A stretch of DNA of 64,000 bases from Psococerastis gibbosa (taxonomy: Eukaryota > Arthropoda > Insecta > Psocodea > Psocidae), in the NCBI GenBank assembly GCA_963971405.1, contig OZ020485.1:36103921-36167920 (forward strand), given 5' to 3'. Of the stretch, positions 1 to 11,550 are shown piece after piece. The translations under genes were made by a program, and so were the position numbers. Below the pieces are notes generated by a model, which did not search any database, had not been told where the DNA came from, and saw nothing but the letters and a program-made list of their open reading frames with translations. The first letter of the stretch is position 1. Each line of letters opens with the position of its first letter.

Positions 1-341
1 TTTTGGTGTGAGCACGTTTGCCTCCCACAATTTGCAATGTCTATATTAAATGATAACCCGAGTACAACCAAAACCGCTCCGTTGTTTGCATGAGGGTACT
101 GAAAGTCACGGAATGTATAAATTTTTTATGCGTCAACACAGTGCGTGACTTGATTTCCAGCCTACATATCACCTTTTCTATTTAGATGGTGAAGTTGCAA
201 AGTTATTAAGTTTTCCATTCGGTTTATAAATACACTGTATAGCAACAGTAAAGCGATAAAATTATTGATTGTGTTCTAATCTTATATTTAAATTCATACT
301 CTCAAACCGCTCATGAGCATTTTTTTCCCTCGCTTTGATAC
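1..341. other. Unassigned AT-rich sequence
   Basis: I see no gene, RNA or clear repeat here. It ends where a decayed LINE tail begins on the minus strand. Confidence 0.5.
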
Positions 342-556
342 CTAGGTAGGCTCAGCGATACGGTAGGTTCCCTTTCACTCCTTGCGATTCTGTGCTTCAG
401 CTGCAGCTGCTCCTACAATCCTGAGGTCTTGGCGGACTTTTGTTCTACTGTTAGCCTCGGCCGTCCTCGACTTCTTTTTCTCACAGCTTCGATAAGTTTT
501 GCCTGCTCTATCAGGTCATTTGGCTGTCTTCTTTCGACGTGGCCCCACCATGACAG
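342..556 (-). pseudogene. LINE reverse-transcriptase C-terminal tail, degenerate
   Basis: Read on the minus strand, this gives the signature tail of many non-LTR retrotransposon polymerases: RRLSWWGHVERRQPNDL, a basic RSRGRPR block, and then, after a frame change, VRQDLRIVGAAAAEAQNRKE and RIAEPT up to a stop at 342-344. The order (WGHVER, GRPR, DLR..G, A.A..R) is that of the region after the RT palm and thumb. At least one frameshift and one internal stop show it is dead. The upstream RT core is not in the window next to it, so it is 5' truncated. It is locally GC-rich compared with its surroundings, as expected for a recent insertion. Confidence 0.7.
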
Positions 557-654
557 TCGGCGTATACAGTATATAGCTATTCCCCCACCAGCAGTTGGAA
601 AAAGATAAACTGTAAGCCTAAAATATGGTGGTTGCGAGAAAATGGGATGACATT

Positions 655-762
655 GTGGTAGCTAGTTCGTAGGTACTTGTGCGAGTCTCTACACATCATG
701 CGATGGGTCGTAACTGTCGTAACTGTCGTAACTGTCGTAACTGTCGTAACTCAACACAGGGA
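655..762 (+). mobile_element. SINE-2 fragment with expanded 9-mer
   Basis: The stretch GGTACTTGTGCGAGTCTC and ACACATCATGCGAT, then CTCAACACAGG, matches the SINE-2 copy at 45980-46160. Inside it the unit GTCGTAACT, present once in other copies, is repeated five times in tandem at 707-751. The 3' half of the SINE is missing. Confidence 0.55.
707..751 (+). repeat. Tandem repeat (GTCGTAACT)x5
   Basis: Five nearly perfect 9-bp units in a row, lying inside a SINE-2 fragment. On the minus strand it would read as SYD repeats in an open frame, which I take as a shadow and not a protein. Confidence 0.9.
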
Positions 763-1785
763 GTAAAGACCTTCGTATTATTATTATTATAATTATACCT
801 AATTGGTAAAAAGCAAGCTGAGCGAAGTCCAAGCCGAATTTGTTTCTAAAAAAACAAAAACTCAGAGAATTGAACAATAGGCTGAATTATCATGAATGTC
901 AGATACTTTATTTGATCCGATGAAATGCAAAAATTCTTGGAATATCTAAGTAGCCTAGAGAGCTTTAAATCAACTGTATTTATTGCTCTCAAACGCCCCT
1001 CAGCTCTCGCACTTCCACAATTGAAAAACGTTTCTAAATTCAAAATGAAATACTGTACCCCAATTGTTAATTTCAACCTCGTACTGATGGAATTCTTGTC
1101 GCAATGGTCAAAATGGTTCAAAAATATTGCTTGTGGTATCTTGCACGCCATGTACTGCACTGTATTAATTTATTGGAGTATCAATATTTACAGTAAGAGC
1201 ATTCACTATAATTATAATATGGACTGTTTGTAACACAAATTTACGTTTAAAATGTACATTTTAGGTGGATTTAGCGAACCTCAAAGTTAGTTATTCTAAG
1301 GGCTAAATAGACTAATGTATAGGATTGCCAGACATTCCGACTTGTCCGGGACGGTCCCGATTTTGAGGTGAAAGTCCCAACGTCCCGAAAAGAGAGCCGA
1401 ATTTCCCGATTTTCGAAGTAAAGTTTTAGAGCAATTAATTATTATTATTATTATTATTATATTTAAAATCGTATGTCATTTGGCAGATTGGTGCCATAAA
1501 CCCCGCCATTTTTAAAAATTAAAGTTTAAAAATTATAAGTTGAATAAAATAAATTTGCTGTAACACAATCAATTCATATAGTATATACACATTACATACA
1601 GTATGTATATTGTTCAATAGTAGCCTACACTAGATTCAAAATTCTAATTTACACTGGAGAGAATGGACTTTTGCCTACTAATGTACGTATAGCATACATA
1701 TAAACTATCTAACAAAGTCAAACTAATCATAATCAATCTGGGTCATAGAGATAATCTATGGTATGGATGTATACATATATCAGAT
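763..1785. other. Unassigned sequence with ATT microsatellite
   Basis: Open frames of about 100 codons exist on both strands at 846-1233, but neither shows a domain or splice pattern I trust. An (ATT)n run lies at 1436-1460. Nothing else is recognised. Confidence 0.4.
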
Positions 1786-2139
1786 TCAAATGTCCCGCTT
1801 AAAATGTAGAATTGAACCGTTGACATCATGTATATATAATCGAGTGGGCAGAGCATAAAAATACAGAGCATCAACTGGTTCCGCATCTGGTTCATTACTT
1901 AAATCTAGTGTATAAAGACACAACAAAGTCCTAATTGAATGAAAAGTTTTATACATTTGGTGGAGGTAAATGGTAATGCAACTAGCCCCAACCTCCAAAT
2001 TCTTTCTGATGCTTCCGTTGAATGCCACTTGAAGCGTTTGATGGAACTCACCTCCACTCCATCTCCATAATTTAACTTTGCCAAAACTTACCGCCAGTTT
2101 AAGATTTCCGTTCTCTTTCGGTAGTCGGGCGACCTGGGC
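1786..2139 (-). CDS. Candidate 3' terminal exon, unknown protein
   Basis: On the minus strand a frame is open for 117 codons from an acceptor-like TTAG (2143-2140) to a TGA at 1786-1788. No ATG is needed if it is spliced. The translation is unlike random AT-rich frames: it has KLWRWSGGEFHQTLQV near the start and an acidic NEPDAEPVDALYFY segment near the end. No family is recognised. The frame enters in phase 0, matching the phase in which the minus-strand candidate exon at 5594-5722 ends. Two donor-like sites (GTAAGT at 2091-2086 and GTGAGT near 2053) lie inside it, so parts may be spliced out. A frame this long is expected about once or twice by chance in a window of this base composition, so this is a hypothesis only. 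Confidence 0.35.
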   Translation of the reverse strand, partial: AQVARLPKENGNLKLAVSFGKVKLWRWSGGEFHQTLQVAFNGSIRKNLEVGASCITIYLHQMYKTFHSIRTLLCLYTLDLSNEPDAEPVDALYFYALPTRLYIHDVNGSILHFKRDI

Positions 2140-5100
2140 CTAACCCAATATTGGGTTTATATTATATACGAATATTTTAGGGCACGTTCTCTGAATATTG
2201 CCTAATAAATATAGATATCTGCTGACGGCTTATTTAATGGACACTGATTAGGGAGAAAGGGGGATGTTTTAATCGGTTTTAATTGTTAAAAATCCATAAA
2301 AGCATTTCACATGAATTAAATTAATCTACTCTACGTATAGAACATTTCATTACATGAATTTTTGTTATTGCCTTGCAAATACCTACTAGTAATTTTTGTT
2401 GCTGCTAAAACGAAATTCTCGATACCTACATGTAGGATATGTATATCACCGTTTTCATTCATTGCCATTTTAAATTTGAAATAATGGGGTGGGTTGAGAA
2501 TTTCCAAAGATTAAATTTTATTGTGTTATTTGTCTTCTTGATTCTCAAAAGTAATAGGTTAAGTAGAACTTTTTTGTCGCTTCCTGTTACCGCCTCTTGA
2601 TATTTCAGTCAGTAAAGTTTCGTCACTACGCCATCCGATCATCTCTTTCTGCTTTCAACACTTTCTTTTTGTTTGCTAATTATGTCTTTGACACACTTGT
2701 TTTCAAATTTAGTGATAGGTCTACTTCCGGAAAAAAGTTGATTTTCATGTAAAGTCTGTAAAGCTCCTTCATTTTATTAAATTGGTAAACAAAGAACTTT
2801 GTAGCGGAAAGGCAGCGCTCCTAGCCTCCTAAGGCATATCCGCTTGCCGCAGTTTGTAAAAGTGGGCTATAATGAAATGGTGGGCGTACTATGGTACATC
2901 CTCTCGAAAATGAGTTGGGAACTTGCCAAAACTTTCAAAATAGGCAGAAACGAAAAGATCCAATATCTACCCGAGGATTTTCTGCAAAATAGACTCGTTA
3001 CTTCTGCCCCGTTCTACTGTATATCATGTATTGTAGGCCATGTGCCATGTAATCCTAGCAAATCTCAGAGTTCCTCTTTGACCTAGTAGTTTCCTTATAT
3101 TTAATTCGATGTTCTGCAAGTTCGGACCAGGAAGTAAAAGATATACGTAAAACACTTTTTTCCCCCATTAATAAATAAAATAATACGCACAGAGCAATCA
3201 TTAAGTAGGTACAATCATTAATGCAAGCAACCTCTTCGTTTCATTCCTTTATTCTTGGCAGAACTTAATTGATTGGCATTGAAAAATTTCAATCTCGGTT
3301 ACTGTACTATCGAATATGCATAATTTTGAATTTGATTGAATGGAGAAATTGGATGGTTTATAATGTTGTATGTCCTTAAACACTTTAGTAGATAAATTCT
3401 TGTAAGGCTGAATAAATGAAGCTACAAGCCGTGCATCTGTCCTAAATTAGGGCTTCATTATTATGGGACAAGAGTGATAAAGCAGCCTTTTGTAGCCTAA
3501 TAATGTGCCCAGTCATCTCTTAATCCGCTCCAAAAGAGGAAAATTTCCAACACTGAATTTTGGAAAGACCCTTTCCAAAGGGGATTTGCAAAATAGGAGC
3601 GACTTCTCTGGAATAATGATAGTGGAATTGCTCCCCTTTTATGTGTGCCTGTTTGTACCTATATATAACTCTCCAAAATGTGTTTACGGGTGGTAATGTC
3701 TTTCCAAAACTTTTCTTTGCTGTCTTTGGTTTCAGAAGCAACAAAGCTTAGCTCATTTCTGCTATTGCTATTAGTAGGAATGCATTTCATCATATAAGGA
3801 GCAGTTGCCCGAAATTACAGAACGTCATATTGGATTAATTACAAGCGTGGACAAAAAAGTCCAAAACTCGCCCAGATAGAAAATAAAGACAATTTTCTTT
3901 CTTTCTTTTAATTTTATCAGAACATTGAAAATAATGTAGATGAGGAATATATATATATCTATATCCAAACGTTGCCACTTGTCAACCCGTTGGCAGGTGA
4001 GATATCACTACAATGCGATACCATTTCAGGATTACTATATACATGCTATTCAAACTGGTCAAAATCATAAAAAGTAAAACCACCGTGTGAGAAAGATACA
4101 AACAACATGCAAACAAAAACAAATTCTTCAAACTCAGAAAAAGTCGCGTTACTTTTGCTGTGAGTTACCCTACTTTGAGTTGTGTCTAGCATATTATGGA
4201 ATAGATTGCAGCTGCACTTGTAAATTCAAATTGCAAATAGCGGCAAGTCATGTTATTCCACTTTGAATTTGTTACTATTATACTGTTCAACCAATGACTT
4301 AGAGTATATACTGTAGACTGCTTGCGCCATATGCATATGTACTGTAATATGAACTGTGACGGGGTAACTGATTGGCTGACTGCGTTACTCATTTCTTTGT
4401 TATATTTCAACTGTTTATTGACGAAAAAAAAATTAGAACATTTTTTACTTTCGCACTCCACAAAATTTAAAAGAAACGAGTCCCTTATTTTGCTTACTTA
4501 TTTTACCTACTTATTTCTCCTTTCAAATGTCAAATTGCAAAAATATGATTATTTGAAACATATAATGTTTGGTTTGTTAAGCTTTAACGCTACGACTACC
4601 GCCCCCTCAGTTGTCATCCGAGCAAGAAAATAGTACCGAGGCCAAATCGGACCGATCACGCACATCCCAGGACTGGGTCCTGGTCCCATTTTTTGAAGTT
4701 ATTTGTCATTTCCATTTGGACACTTCCGTCCTTTTGGTGATAACAAAATGAAATGATGGCTATTTATCATTGATGATTCATGTTGCTGCTGACTTAACAC
4801 ATCTCAACTATGCTAATCCAATGATAAAAAAGTCCCTTCTTGTGAGAAAAAAAATTTAAGCTACGCTAGTTTGCGGTTGTACGGCAGTTTTACATGTCTC
4901 ATATTAATCAACTGCATTCTGCTCTGCATACATTCGTACATGTGCAAATACCGCAAATGCCCGGTCTTAGGAGTTCCGGCGGAGGCTACTAGTTCGCTTT
5001 TATTTCACATTATACTCATCCCGTGGCTGTAGACCGTTATCAATATGGCTGCTAGTATAGCCTACACAAGATAAGTACGGAGTTTTGACCGGGTCCAGGT

Positions 5101-5593
5101 ATCCGTTCTGCTATGCTGTAATGTGATATTTTTCGATATTTTTTACGTCGGTACTTATCTCTGATAGTTGGCTTATAATTAACGGGTGCCCCGTAAGGGA
5201 TATTATGGCTCCTGCCGTTCCAGTTAATATATTTCTATGATTATACTGACCATGCCCCGTATTTCCATGGCCTGCCCGTGTGAGCACTCGCAACAACCCT
5301 CAACTCTCTACGCAACAATGCAGAAAACCGCAAACCCCAACTTTGAGTAAAATGGCGTTCCATAGAAAACACCAGGCTGCTCTCTAGTGGAAAGGAACAG
5401 GTAATTGCATTAATTACATGGATGAATACAGAATACAGATGCAGAACGTTTATTTCATCACACAATGTAAAGCTGTGAAATGCCATGGAGCATTGTGAGA
5501 GGGTTGAATAGATGGAAAACATTGCAATGCAGAGTTGCTTATTGTTCGCGCACTAATGGATATATATAGTCATAAACCCAACAGGTTTTTTAC
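2140..5593. other. Unassigned AT-rich sequence
   Basis: About 3.4 kb without a supported gene. The short frames at 2844-3086, 3505-3744 and 4322-4633 show no domain. The only repeat recognised is the LINE 3' end at 3879-3912. Confidence 0.4.
3879..3912 (+). mobile_element. LINE 3' end only
   Basis: GAAAATAAAGACAATTTTC followed by a TTTC-rich tail is identical over about 28 bases to the 3' end of the minus-strand LINE at 9490-9784. No coding part remains here, so this is a severely 5'-truncated copy. Confidence 0.55.
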
Positions 5594-5722
5594 TGTCAGC
5601 AGTAAATGATCGTTTACTATCCTCGTGAGTTCATCATCCTGTGCGCCATAGGCAATAAACTCGAATGTCCGCAAATTTATTACGATATTTGCTACTATTT
5701 TAAACTGAAGTTGAAGTGACAG
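5594..5722 (-). CDS. Candidate internal exon, unknown protein
   Basis: On the minus strand a long pyrimidine tract (rich in T between 5765 and 5725) ends in ACTCAG at 5728-5723. The next 43 codons are open in phase 0 and end at ACA followed by GTAAAA (GT at 5593-5592). The translation begins LSLQLQFKIVANIVINLRTF and ends ELTRIVNDHLLLT. The acceptor is strong and the donor mediocre. Without the donor, the frame runs on to a stop at 5570-5572. No family is recognised. Phase 0 at both ends fits the candidate exons at 18196-18324 and 1786-2139. Confidence 0.25.
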
Positions 5723-6646
5723 CTGAGTCAGTCCGAGTCGGAAAACAAGCAAAAGAAAAAAATTGATTTGTAACACTTCCAAGCAGAAGATATATAATAT
5801 TTACATTGGGAAAATTCTAAGAAGATCCTGACTAGTCACAATGATACCCTTTTGGGGACTTGCATTTAATTTCATATACTACTATATATAGGCCTATATT
5901 ATTATTATTATATAAATGAATAATTCAAATATATTGGTTAGTATGACAATATTGTCAAACTCATGCCTGCAAAAGAAACAAAAATAAAATTTTCAATTAT
6001 GTTAATAACAGGGCACTTGGACATCCATGACAATTTTTAACTTTTAAGACACAAAACATTGGGAATAAAATTATTCCGAGACGTGTTTAATGGAATTAAA
6101 AATTTTCATCAACAAGCTAAATTACTGTTTTTTACTGGAGCCACGTAGACGTGGTAATAGTGTTTTTTGTGTTTTTTTTTTTTGTTTTTTTGCGGCAAAA
6201 AATTTGTTTAGAGATAGGCTAATCGGAATTTGTATACTTGACTGACGAATCCAAATATAATTACCGTATATAGAAATTCGAATGTTGTAAAATTGCCTTT
6301 TAGTCGCTTACCATCGGTTCGATATTTAATACGTTTTCAGGGGGTCACATTTTTTAGTGGGAATCCCTGGTTATTATAGATTTAGTAACTACAATATGAC
6401 ATTTTGTGAATGCAGCTTGGCGTTCCTGGTTACAAGCCTGCAAATGAGTGCCTATGGCATAGTGATCCTACAATAGTTAGGTTAGTCATTATAGAAACTT
6501 GTAAGTCATTGAAAACGTGTAATTCCATCTAATCTCAAAATCGTGAATTCCGACCATAACGAAGCCTTTCTTATACTAGTATATATAAATAGGGAAGTAA
6601 TAAGACTGTGCATACAATAACCACCCTCATGAAACGTTCAAGGAGC

Positions 6647-6732
6647 ATGAATGGGACGCGTATAGTACGTAATAGTAAAATGAATATTACGCAGCTTGTA
6701 CAGGGGTCAGTGACACATCCAGTTCAATCGAG
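6647..6732 (+). CDS. Triple MATH-domain gene, probable first coding exon
   Basis: ATG at 6647 has an A at -3. It opens MNGTRIVRNSKMNITQLVQG and continues to CAATCGAG followed by a GTAGCC donor at 6733. The exon is 28 codons plus 2 bases. The following exon, starting at 7142 after TTGATTTCAG, supplies one base to complete an Arg codon and continues in the MATH frame. This phase match is the main reason to choose this start. The donor is weak (GTAGCC), so initiation at the internal ATG at 7170 (MALLYRF) is a real alternative. An in-frame non-ATG extension upstream of 7142 looks like intron. Confidence 0.45.
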
Positions 6733-7141
6733 GTAGCCGTTACTACGCCTGGAACTGCGCAATTATGCAACCATGTACAATGTATTCATTGTGGGGACGA
6801 AGACGAAGATACTGCATGTATGGGAAATATTGTTATTGTTAGGGGAATTTAAAAAAAAAGTATTATAATTGTTTTGCTCCTTAGGTTTGCATAATCACGG
6901 GACGTCGCGACGGACCAAAGTTAATGTCTATTAGTATCTATTTTATGTGTATTATATCTATATGTATTGCGACTTGAGAGTTCTTTATTTTCAACATTAT
7001 TATCCTGTATAGTTGATCACTCGGACGGTCATTGAACAGAAAAAAGGACTATCTGTATAGAAAGGGTTGTTGTACTAATCATTGGAATAAAAATTCCCAT
7101 ACAATGGAACACTCCCTAACTGTTGATTCCTTTGATTTCAG

Positions 7142-8233
7142 ATGGTTAGAGCAAGTAATCAGTAATAAGATGGCTCTCTTATATCGGTTTGTGAGGATAC
7201 AAGACCGATCCAATACGCATGTGTTCACATTTGTCGTAACCCGAAGTGTTACACGGGACTTGGAGAGGGATATCACATCCAAAGAGTTTGCTTGTGGTTA
7301 TCAGAAATGGGCCATCACATTCTCAAGAACCGACAAAGTTTTAGGAGTGTACCTAGTTTGGCGCAGTGGATCAGAAGGCATGAGAGTATACGTAGATTTC
7401 ACTTTCACAATCCTCAATCGGGAGCATTTTAGCGTCAACGAATCCTTTACTGGAAAACAAATAAAATTTACTCATGAATGCCCAGCCCAGGGCAACCGAA
7501 ACTATATCCCTGTTAGCGATCTTTACACCAGAAATTTCACTGACGGCAACGGTGAATTTCAACTTGAACTGACAATCGGTAATGTACGAACAATTTTCGA
7601 AACTTATTTCCGCGTCTCACATTCAATATTTGGGACCATCTCAACCCAATGCCAGCCCGATCATCAGGCTACCCATCCCAAAGGTTTTGATCAGAGCAAA
7701 ACAACCCAAAAATTTGAGTCTAGCTATTTCACATTTGGAGGATTCGATTGGAATATAACGTTATTCCCCTGTGGCGTTCCTGAAACGAGCGATGGGGACC
7801 ACAAAGTGTCCGTGCTCCTCAACAGACTTACAGGGTTCGATCATCAGTGTCGAGTGCGATATAACGTAAACCTAGGAGAAGGAGACAAGCTGGTGGACTC
7901 GGGGGTCATTGAGAATGTTTCAGACTCGGATGGAAAAGCTCATGGATGGCATCCGCGAGTTAAATTTACCGAGTTGTTGCGGAAAAATGTTGTTCGTCTT
8001 CGCTTGGAAATGCTAGCCGCGAATACATTGAGTGAGGTCACATTTACCTTCAAGCCTGGGGCCAGTGCATCCCGGGGTCTTGCGGGGGAGTCCATTGTTG
8101 GGAACCCTCCTATAGCACAATGCTACGACCGCGATAAGCAAGGGTGGACCCTGAAAACTGACTGCCATTCCGACACAGTGCGCCTTCACATGGTATACAA
8201 AGACATTCATAACGTTCCCCGAAATCATCTTAG
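7142..8233 (+). CDS. Triple MATH-domain gene, main exon (MATH 1 and 2)
   Basis: The exon starts after the acceptor TTGATTTCAG and ends at CATCTTAG before a consensus GTAAGT donor at 8234. It encodes about 364 residues. The first MATH/TRAF-like sandwich is roughly residues 55-185 of the model (GYQKWAITFSRTD, VYLVWRSGSEGMRVYVDFTF). The second is about 222-332 (FTFGGFDWNITLFP, NRLTGFDHQCRVRY, LLRKNVVRLRLEML). A third begins near 372 (DTVRLHMVYKDIH) and continues in the next exon. MATH domains usually bind short peptides, as in TRAFs, SPOP and USP7, but no RING, BTB or protease domain is visible here. No signal peptide or membrane segment is seen, so the product is probably cytoplasmic or nuclear. 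I do not recognise the orthologue. Confidence 0.85.
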
Positions 8234-8328
8234 GTAAGTTTAAAACCATTATACTCTATTCTTTTTATTGTATTTTTTATTGCCGAAGCCCAGTTATACC
8301 TACATTAGATACCTGGGAATATGATTGA

Positions 8329-8455
8329 GGGCCTTTCCGACAATCGAAACTTATCCAACCACTAGGTTCAAGGGAAGCTTATCTCACTATGAGCTTTTGA
8401 GATAACCTCCCCCTACACTTAGTGGCTGGAGAAGTTTCGATGGTTGAAAAGGCCC
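8329..8455. mobile_element. Short inverted-repeat DNA element (MITE-like)
   Basis: The arms GGGCCTTTCCGACAATCGAA (left) and the complement of the right end, GGGCCTTTTCAACCATCGAA, match over about 35 bp down to CCACTA. The element is 127 bp. It is flanked by TGA on the left and TAA on the right, consistent with a decayed 3-bp TNA target duplication. No coding capacity. Confidence 0.7.
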
Positions 8456-9329
8456 TAACTCAATATAACATGACATTACTGAAAAATGTTCTATGAAATG
8501 CTTAATTTTTTTTTTACTATTTCTTTTATTCATCTAGAGCTTGACATGGGTCCGGGAGTTTGATAATCGAATGGTGCCTTTTTGTTTAGTTCTGCTATAG
8601 GAGTTTTTAATATGACATTTTTTTCAATAACAAACTTGTTTTAAATTCCAACGACAGAATTTTAAAATTAAAAACATTTATGAGGGGGTGGACACGGCTG
8701 GACTCAGGAATGAATACTATACAGCACGGTATTTTATCTAGCGCTAGCCAACTCAAAATAATTAAATCACTCGCTTCAACAAATACACAGCATGCACGTT
8801 AGCATGAAAATAATATCCTTCAAATGCATTCTGCATAATACAACTGCCGCTGTACAGTATTTAATACAGATAATCCACCTATTGTATTTATGTGCATTTT
8901 ACCTACTTCGAAAGGAAGCCAATGCAATAAATTATTCTGTGCAAATGTGTACCGTACCGTATTTCAAATGGTACGAACAAATGAAAATAATGGCAACCAC
9001 CGACTTGGAGAGAATATATAGGGAACAAAGAGGTGCATGACATGCAAAATATTGGAAACATGTATCCGGAATAAATTTCAGAAATTCCGGGCAACTGTCG
9101 GGGATTCTGAGCGGAACATTTCGCACCATCCCCACAAAGCCCTGGGGACTCATCCTTATTACCCCTAAGACCTGGACATAATGCCACTGCTGTTACTTCC
9201 TCCTTCTGAGCACCCTACCAAATCACATTTTTCGCGGTATAAATTTCTTATGGAGCTGCATGCGGGATCTTGCCGATGTTGGTGCGTAATTACCAGAAAT
9301 TTGAGCAAAATGGGTATTTATTGGTATTT

Positions 9330-9895
9330 TTTAGTCAGGGCCCCAGGGGGAACTAAAAAACGTACGGGAAAAATATTTTCCCCATAAATTTAGTTTAATG
9401 GTTAAAAGGGGGTCACGTGACTGCAAAATGTGACGTCAATTGTGATGCCGCGGAGTAGCCGTCAGTAAAAAAAAAAAAAAAAAAAAAAAACGGAAAGAAA
9501 GAAAATTGTCTTTATTTTCCACATGTGTGAAATTGGGGCCTTTCACTCATACAATAAACCCATAACAAATACTACAATTTTATACAATATTACAAATTTA
9601 ACTTTAAAAAAAGGAAAATATTAAAATGTATCACTAATAACAGACCATTTACACACCATTCACACACACCTACTCATAAAATAATAGTGACACCCTAAAA
9701 CTGCTTTAAACTTTTTTCCATTTTTTCTGATTGGGTCCAGCAGAGAGTTCCAAAGCCTCACCGCTGCACCGAAAAGGAAGATAAGTAGTATTGATATCAT
9801 GCGCAATGTGACGTCATTTTCGTGTCACCCATGTCTGTTAGCGTGTTGGCTCCTCTAATCCACAGTTGAAAACACCAACATTTTTTTTATATTTA
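9330..9895 (+). mobile_element. Dispersed DNA repeat, interrupted by a LINE
   Basis: The parts 9330-9463 and about 9785-9895 together match, in order, the reverse complement of 31555-31810. They share GGTCACGTG, AATGTGACGTCA, GGAGTAGCCG and AAAACACCAA blocks. The LINE at 9464-9784 sits between the two halves, so the repeat was there first. Confidence 0.65.
9464..9784 (-). mobile_element. LINE 3' fragment with ORF C-terminus
   Basis: On the minus strand FLFGAAVRLWNSLLDPIRK is followed by a stop about 25 residues later, which is the usual C-terminal 'LWNSLP' motif of LINE polymerases. A 3' UTR follows and ends in AATAAAGACAATTTTC plus TTTC units and a run of about 27 T (A on the plus strand, 9464-9490). 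Everything upstream of the tail is lost. Confidence 0.65.
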
Positions 9896-10147
9896 CAATT
9901 TTTTCTTCCTAAAACATATTGTATTATTATTGCTAACCTATAAGCTATCTTTTCTAGCATATTTTATAATTTATTGTTACAACTGTCAAGTAGCCCATTG
10001 GTTCCCTCCCTCAAGCTATTGTCCTATTGATGTATAGTTCACTAAAAATTACGAACTGTTGCTTTTCCCGGGGAGGGGGCCTGGGGTGTCTTCCCTGGAG
10101 GAAAAAATTCAAATAGTACTGTAGTAGAACTGTTTTAGTATTTCACA

Positions 10148-10384
10148 TGCCGGCCGCCTTACCAAGTTGAATCCAGCGGACCAGAGCAGGTTCAAAGATG
10201 CAGATAACTTGGTAGTGTGCACAGTGCCGGTAAGGAAGCATGGTAGGACTTGTCCTGGTCACCTCCGAACTAATCGTATGACTTCACTGTGTTTCCCAAG
10301 TGGTTCGGAATCCACTATAATCAGGAGGTCCACTGTCCTATGGGCCCACACCGTGGCCTGGGACTGTGTACAACCATACTACTA
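10148..10384 (+). repeat. GGTTCGGAATCC repeat, copy 1
   Basis: Starts GCCGGCCGCCTTACC and ends near CAACCATACTACTAC. Nearly identical to 44038-44278 and to the reverse complement of 61392-61543. The core GTGGTTCGGAATCCACTATA resembles a tRNA B box with one extra base, so a SINE origin is possible. Confidence 0.8.
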
Positions 10385-10921
10385 CCAGTATTTCACATGG
10401 ATATTTTTTGCCCTATGGCATATGCCTAATCGCCACTGTTCTTTAGGATCACACTATATAGTATAGGGGCCTCAACTAAAACAACAATTATACTATACCA
10501 ATTTAAACTGGTGGCTTTTATGAGTGTTTTTAGAACTGAACAAACGGTATAGAAGGGCCTTATTTGAAGTTGTGTATCGTAGCTGCGTACGATGCATGAT
10601 GCATAGTAAGGCACTACAACTGGCTACTATGAGTAGATTTATTATTTAATTATTAATTAATTATTTACTAATATTTGTAATTAATTAAATAATAATAATT
10701 TGTATAAATCTACAAACAATTTCAAATAAAACATTTGTGTTTTGTAAAGCTTGCCTGTTTAAGATCTTTGTTTCTACATTTAGGTGATTATGTATTTTTG
10801 TAACCCAATAATTTGTCCATTTCTGTTGTTTTACTAAGCTTCTTATATTGCACTTGTTTACTGCTGAGTGAGTACCATGACCGTGATCTAGGGTGGCGAA
10901 GCTGTCGAGGTTATCTTACAC

Positions 10922-11011
10922 AGGAATTGCGCATTTGTATAAGCGTATAACGATGGTAGAGTTAAGATTTTCTTGCTTGTAAGGTCCCATCAACCGTTTT
11001 CTTTGTACCCT
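10922..11011 (-). CDS. Weak candidate exon on the minus strand
   Basis: After CTGTAG (11017-11012) the minus strand is open in phase 0 for 30 codons (RVQRKRLMGPYKQENLNSTI and on) to CCT before GTGTAAGA. It would fit in phase between the candidates at 18196-18324 and 5594-5722. It is short and the donor is ambiguous, so this is weak. Confidence 0.15.
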
Positions 11012-11367
11012 CTACAGGTGGGCATCCTTTAGCTCTCATTCGCAGTTTGAAGAATGAAGACTTCCATTTCGTGTGATATGCCCCCTTATCCCGTAAAAAT
11101 ATGGAAAGTAGATTTCAAGCCCACTATTATTGTAGTATACTGCATATCTGAAACAATAGGCAAGTAGCCTACGTAGCAGTTTTTTAAACTCTTAAAAAAA
11201 GGATTTGGTATCAAAACAAATTTTTGTTCTCAACCGCGAGGAGCAAGCTTAAGATGTTAAATGTTTTCAAATGGTGATTTCATGCAAGTAGGTAGCATAA
11301 ACCTCCATAGCTGGGACACCTTGGATCATGGTACGCCATTTAATTACAATAGATACTGTTGTTGCAG

Positions 11368-11521
11368 ATACGTATGTTGGACTGTGAATATTCTACACTA
11401 CGATCGAAAACGCGGTAGAATGGAACCTGTCCCTCTGTCGGGAGCACCATTTAGCCACTATTACGCCCAAGAGACTGCAGATGAGGGAATCATTATGGAA
11501 ACTGATGTTACAATCAAAGAA
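11368..11521 (+). CDS. Triple MATH-domain gene, exon 3 (MATH 3)
   Basis: Follows GTTGTTGCAG and begins with one base that completes the Arg codon split across the previous intron. It then reads YVCWTVNILHYDRKRGRMEP and VPLSGAPFSHYYAQETADEG, ending VTIKE in phase 0 before GTAAGT at 11522. CWTVNILHYDR is the W-x-V-x-I-L pattern of a MATH strand, so the third MATH domain is split between the previous, this and the next exon. A second GTAAGT donor lies 20 bp downstream at 11542. Confidence 0.85.
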
Positions 11522-11550
11522 GTAAGTAAAGCATGTATGAAGTAAGTGAA

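Larger units (their letters stand above)
8234..11367 (+). other. Intron of the MATH gene
   Basis: Bounded by GTAAGT at 8234 and GTTGCAG ending at 11367. It contains a small inverted-repeat element (8329-8455), a DNA element split by a LINE (9330-9895) and one copy of the GGTTCGGAATCC repeat (10148-10384). The remainder is plain AT-rich sequence. Confidence 0.75.

Noticed and set aside
846-1233. Overlapping open frames of about 100 codons on both strands
   Set aside because: No domain, no splice sites, and such lengths are expected by chance in this AT-rich window.
7032-7141. Upstream in-frame extension of the MATH exon (a non-ATG start)
   Set aside because: It precedes a good TTGATTTCAG acceptor and does not look like the domain; treated as intron.
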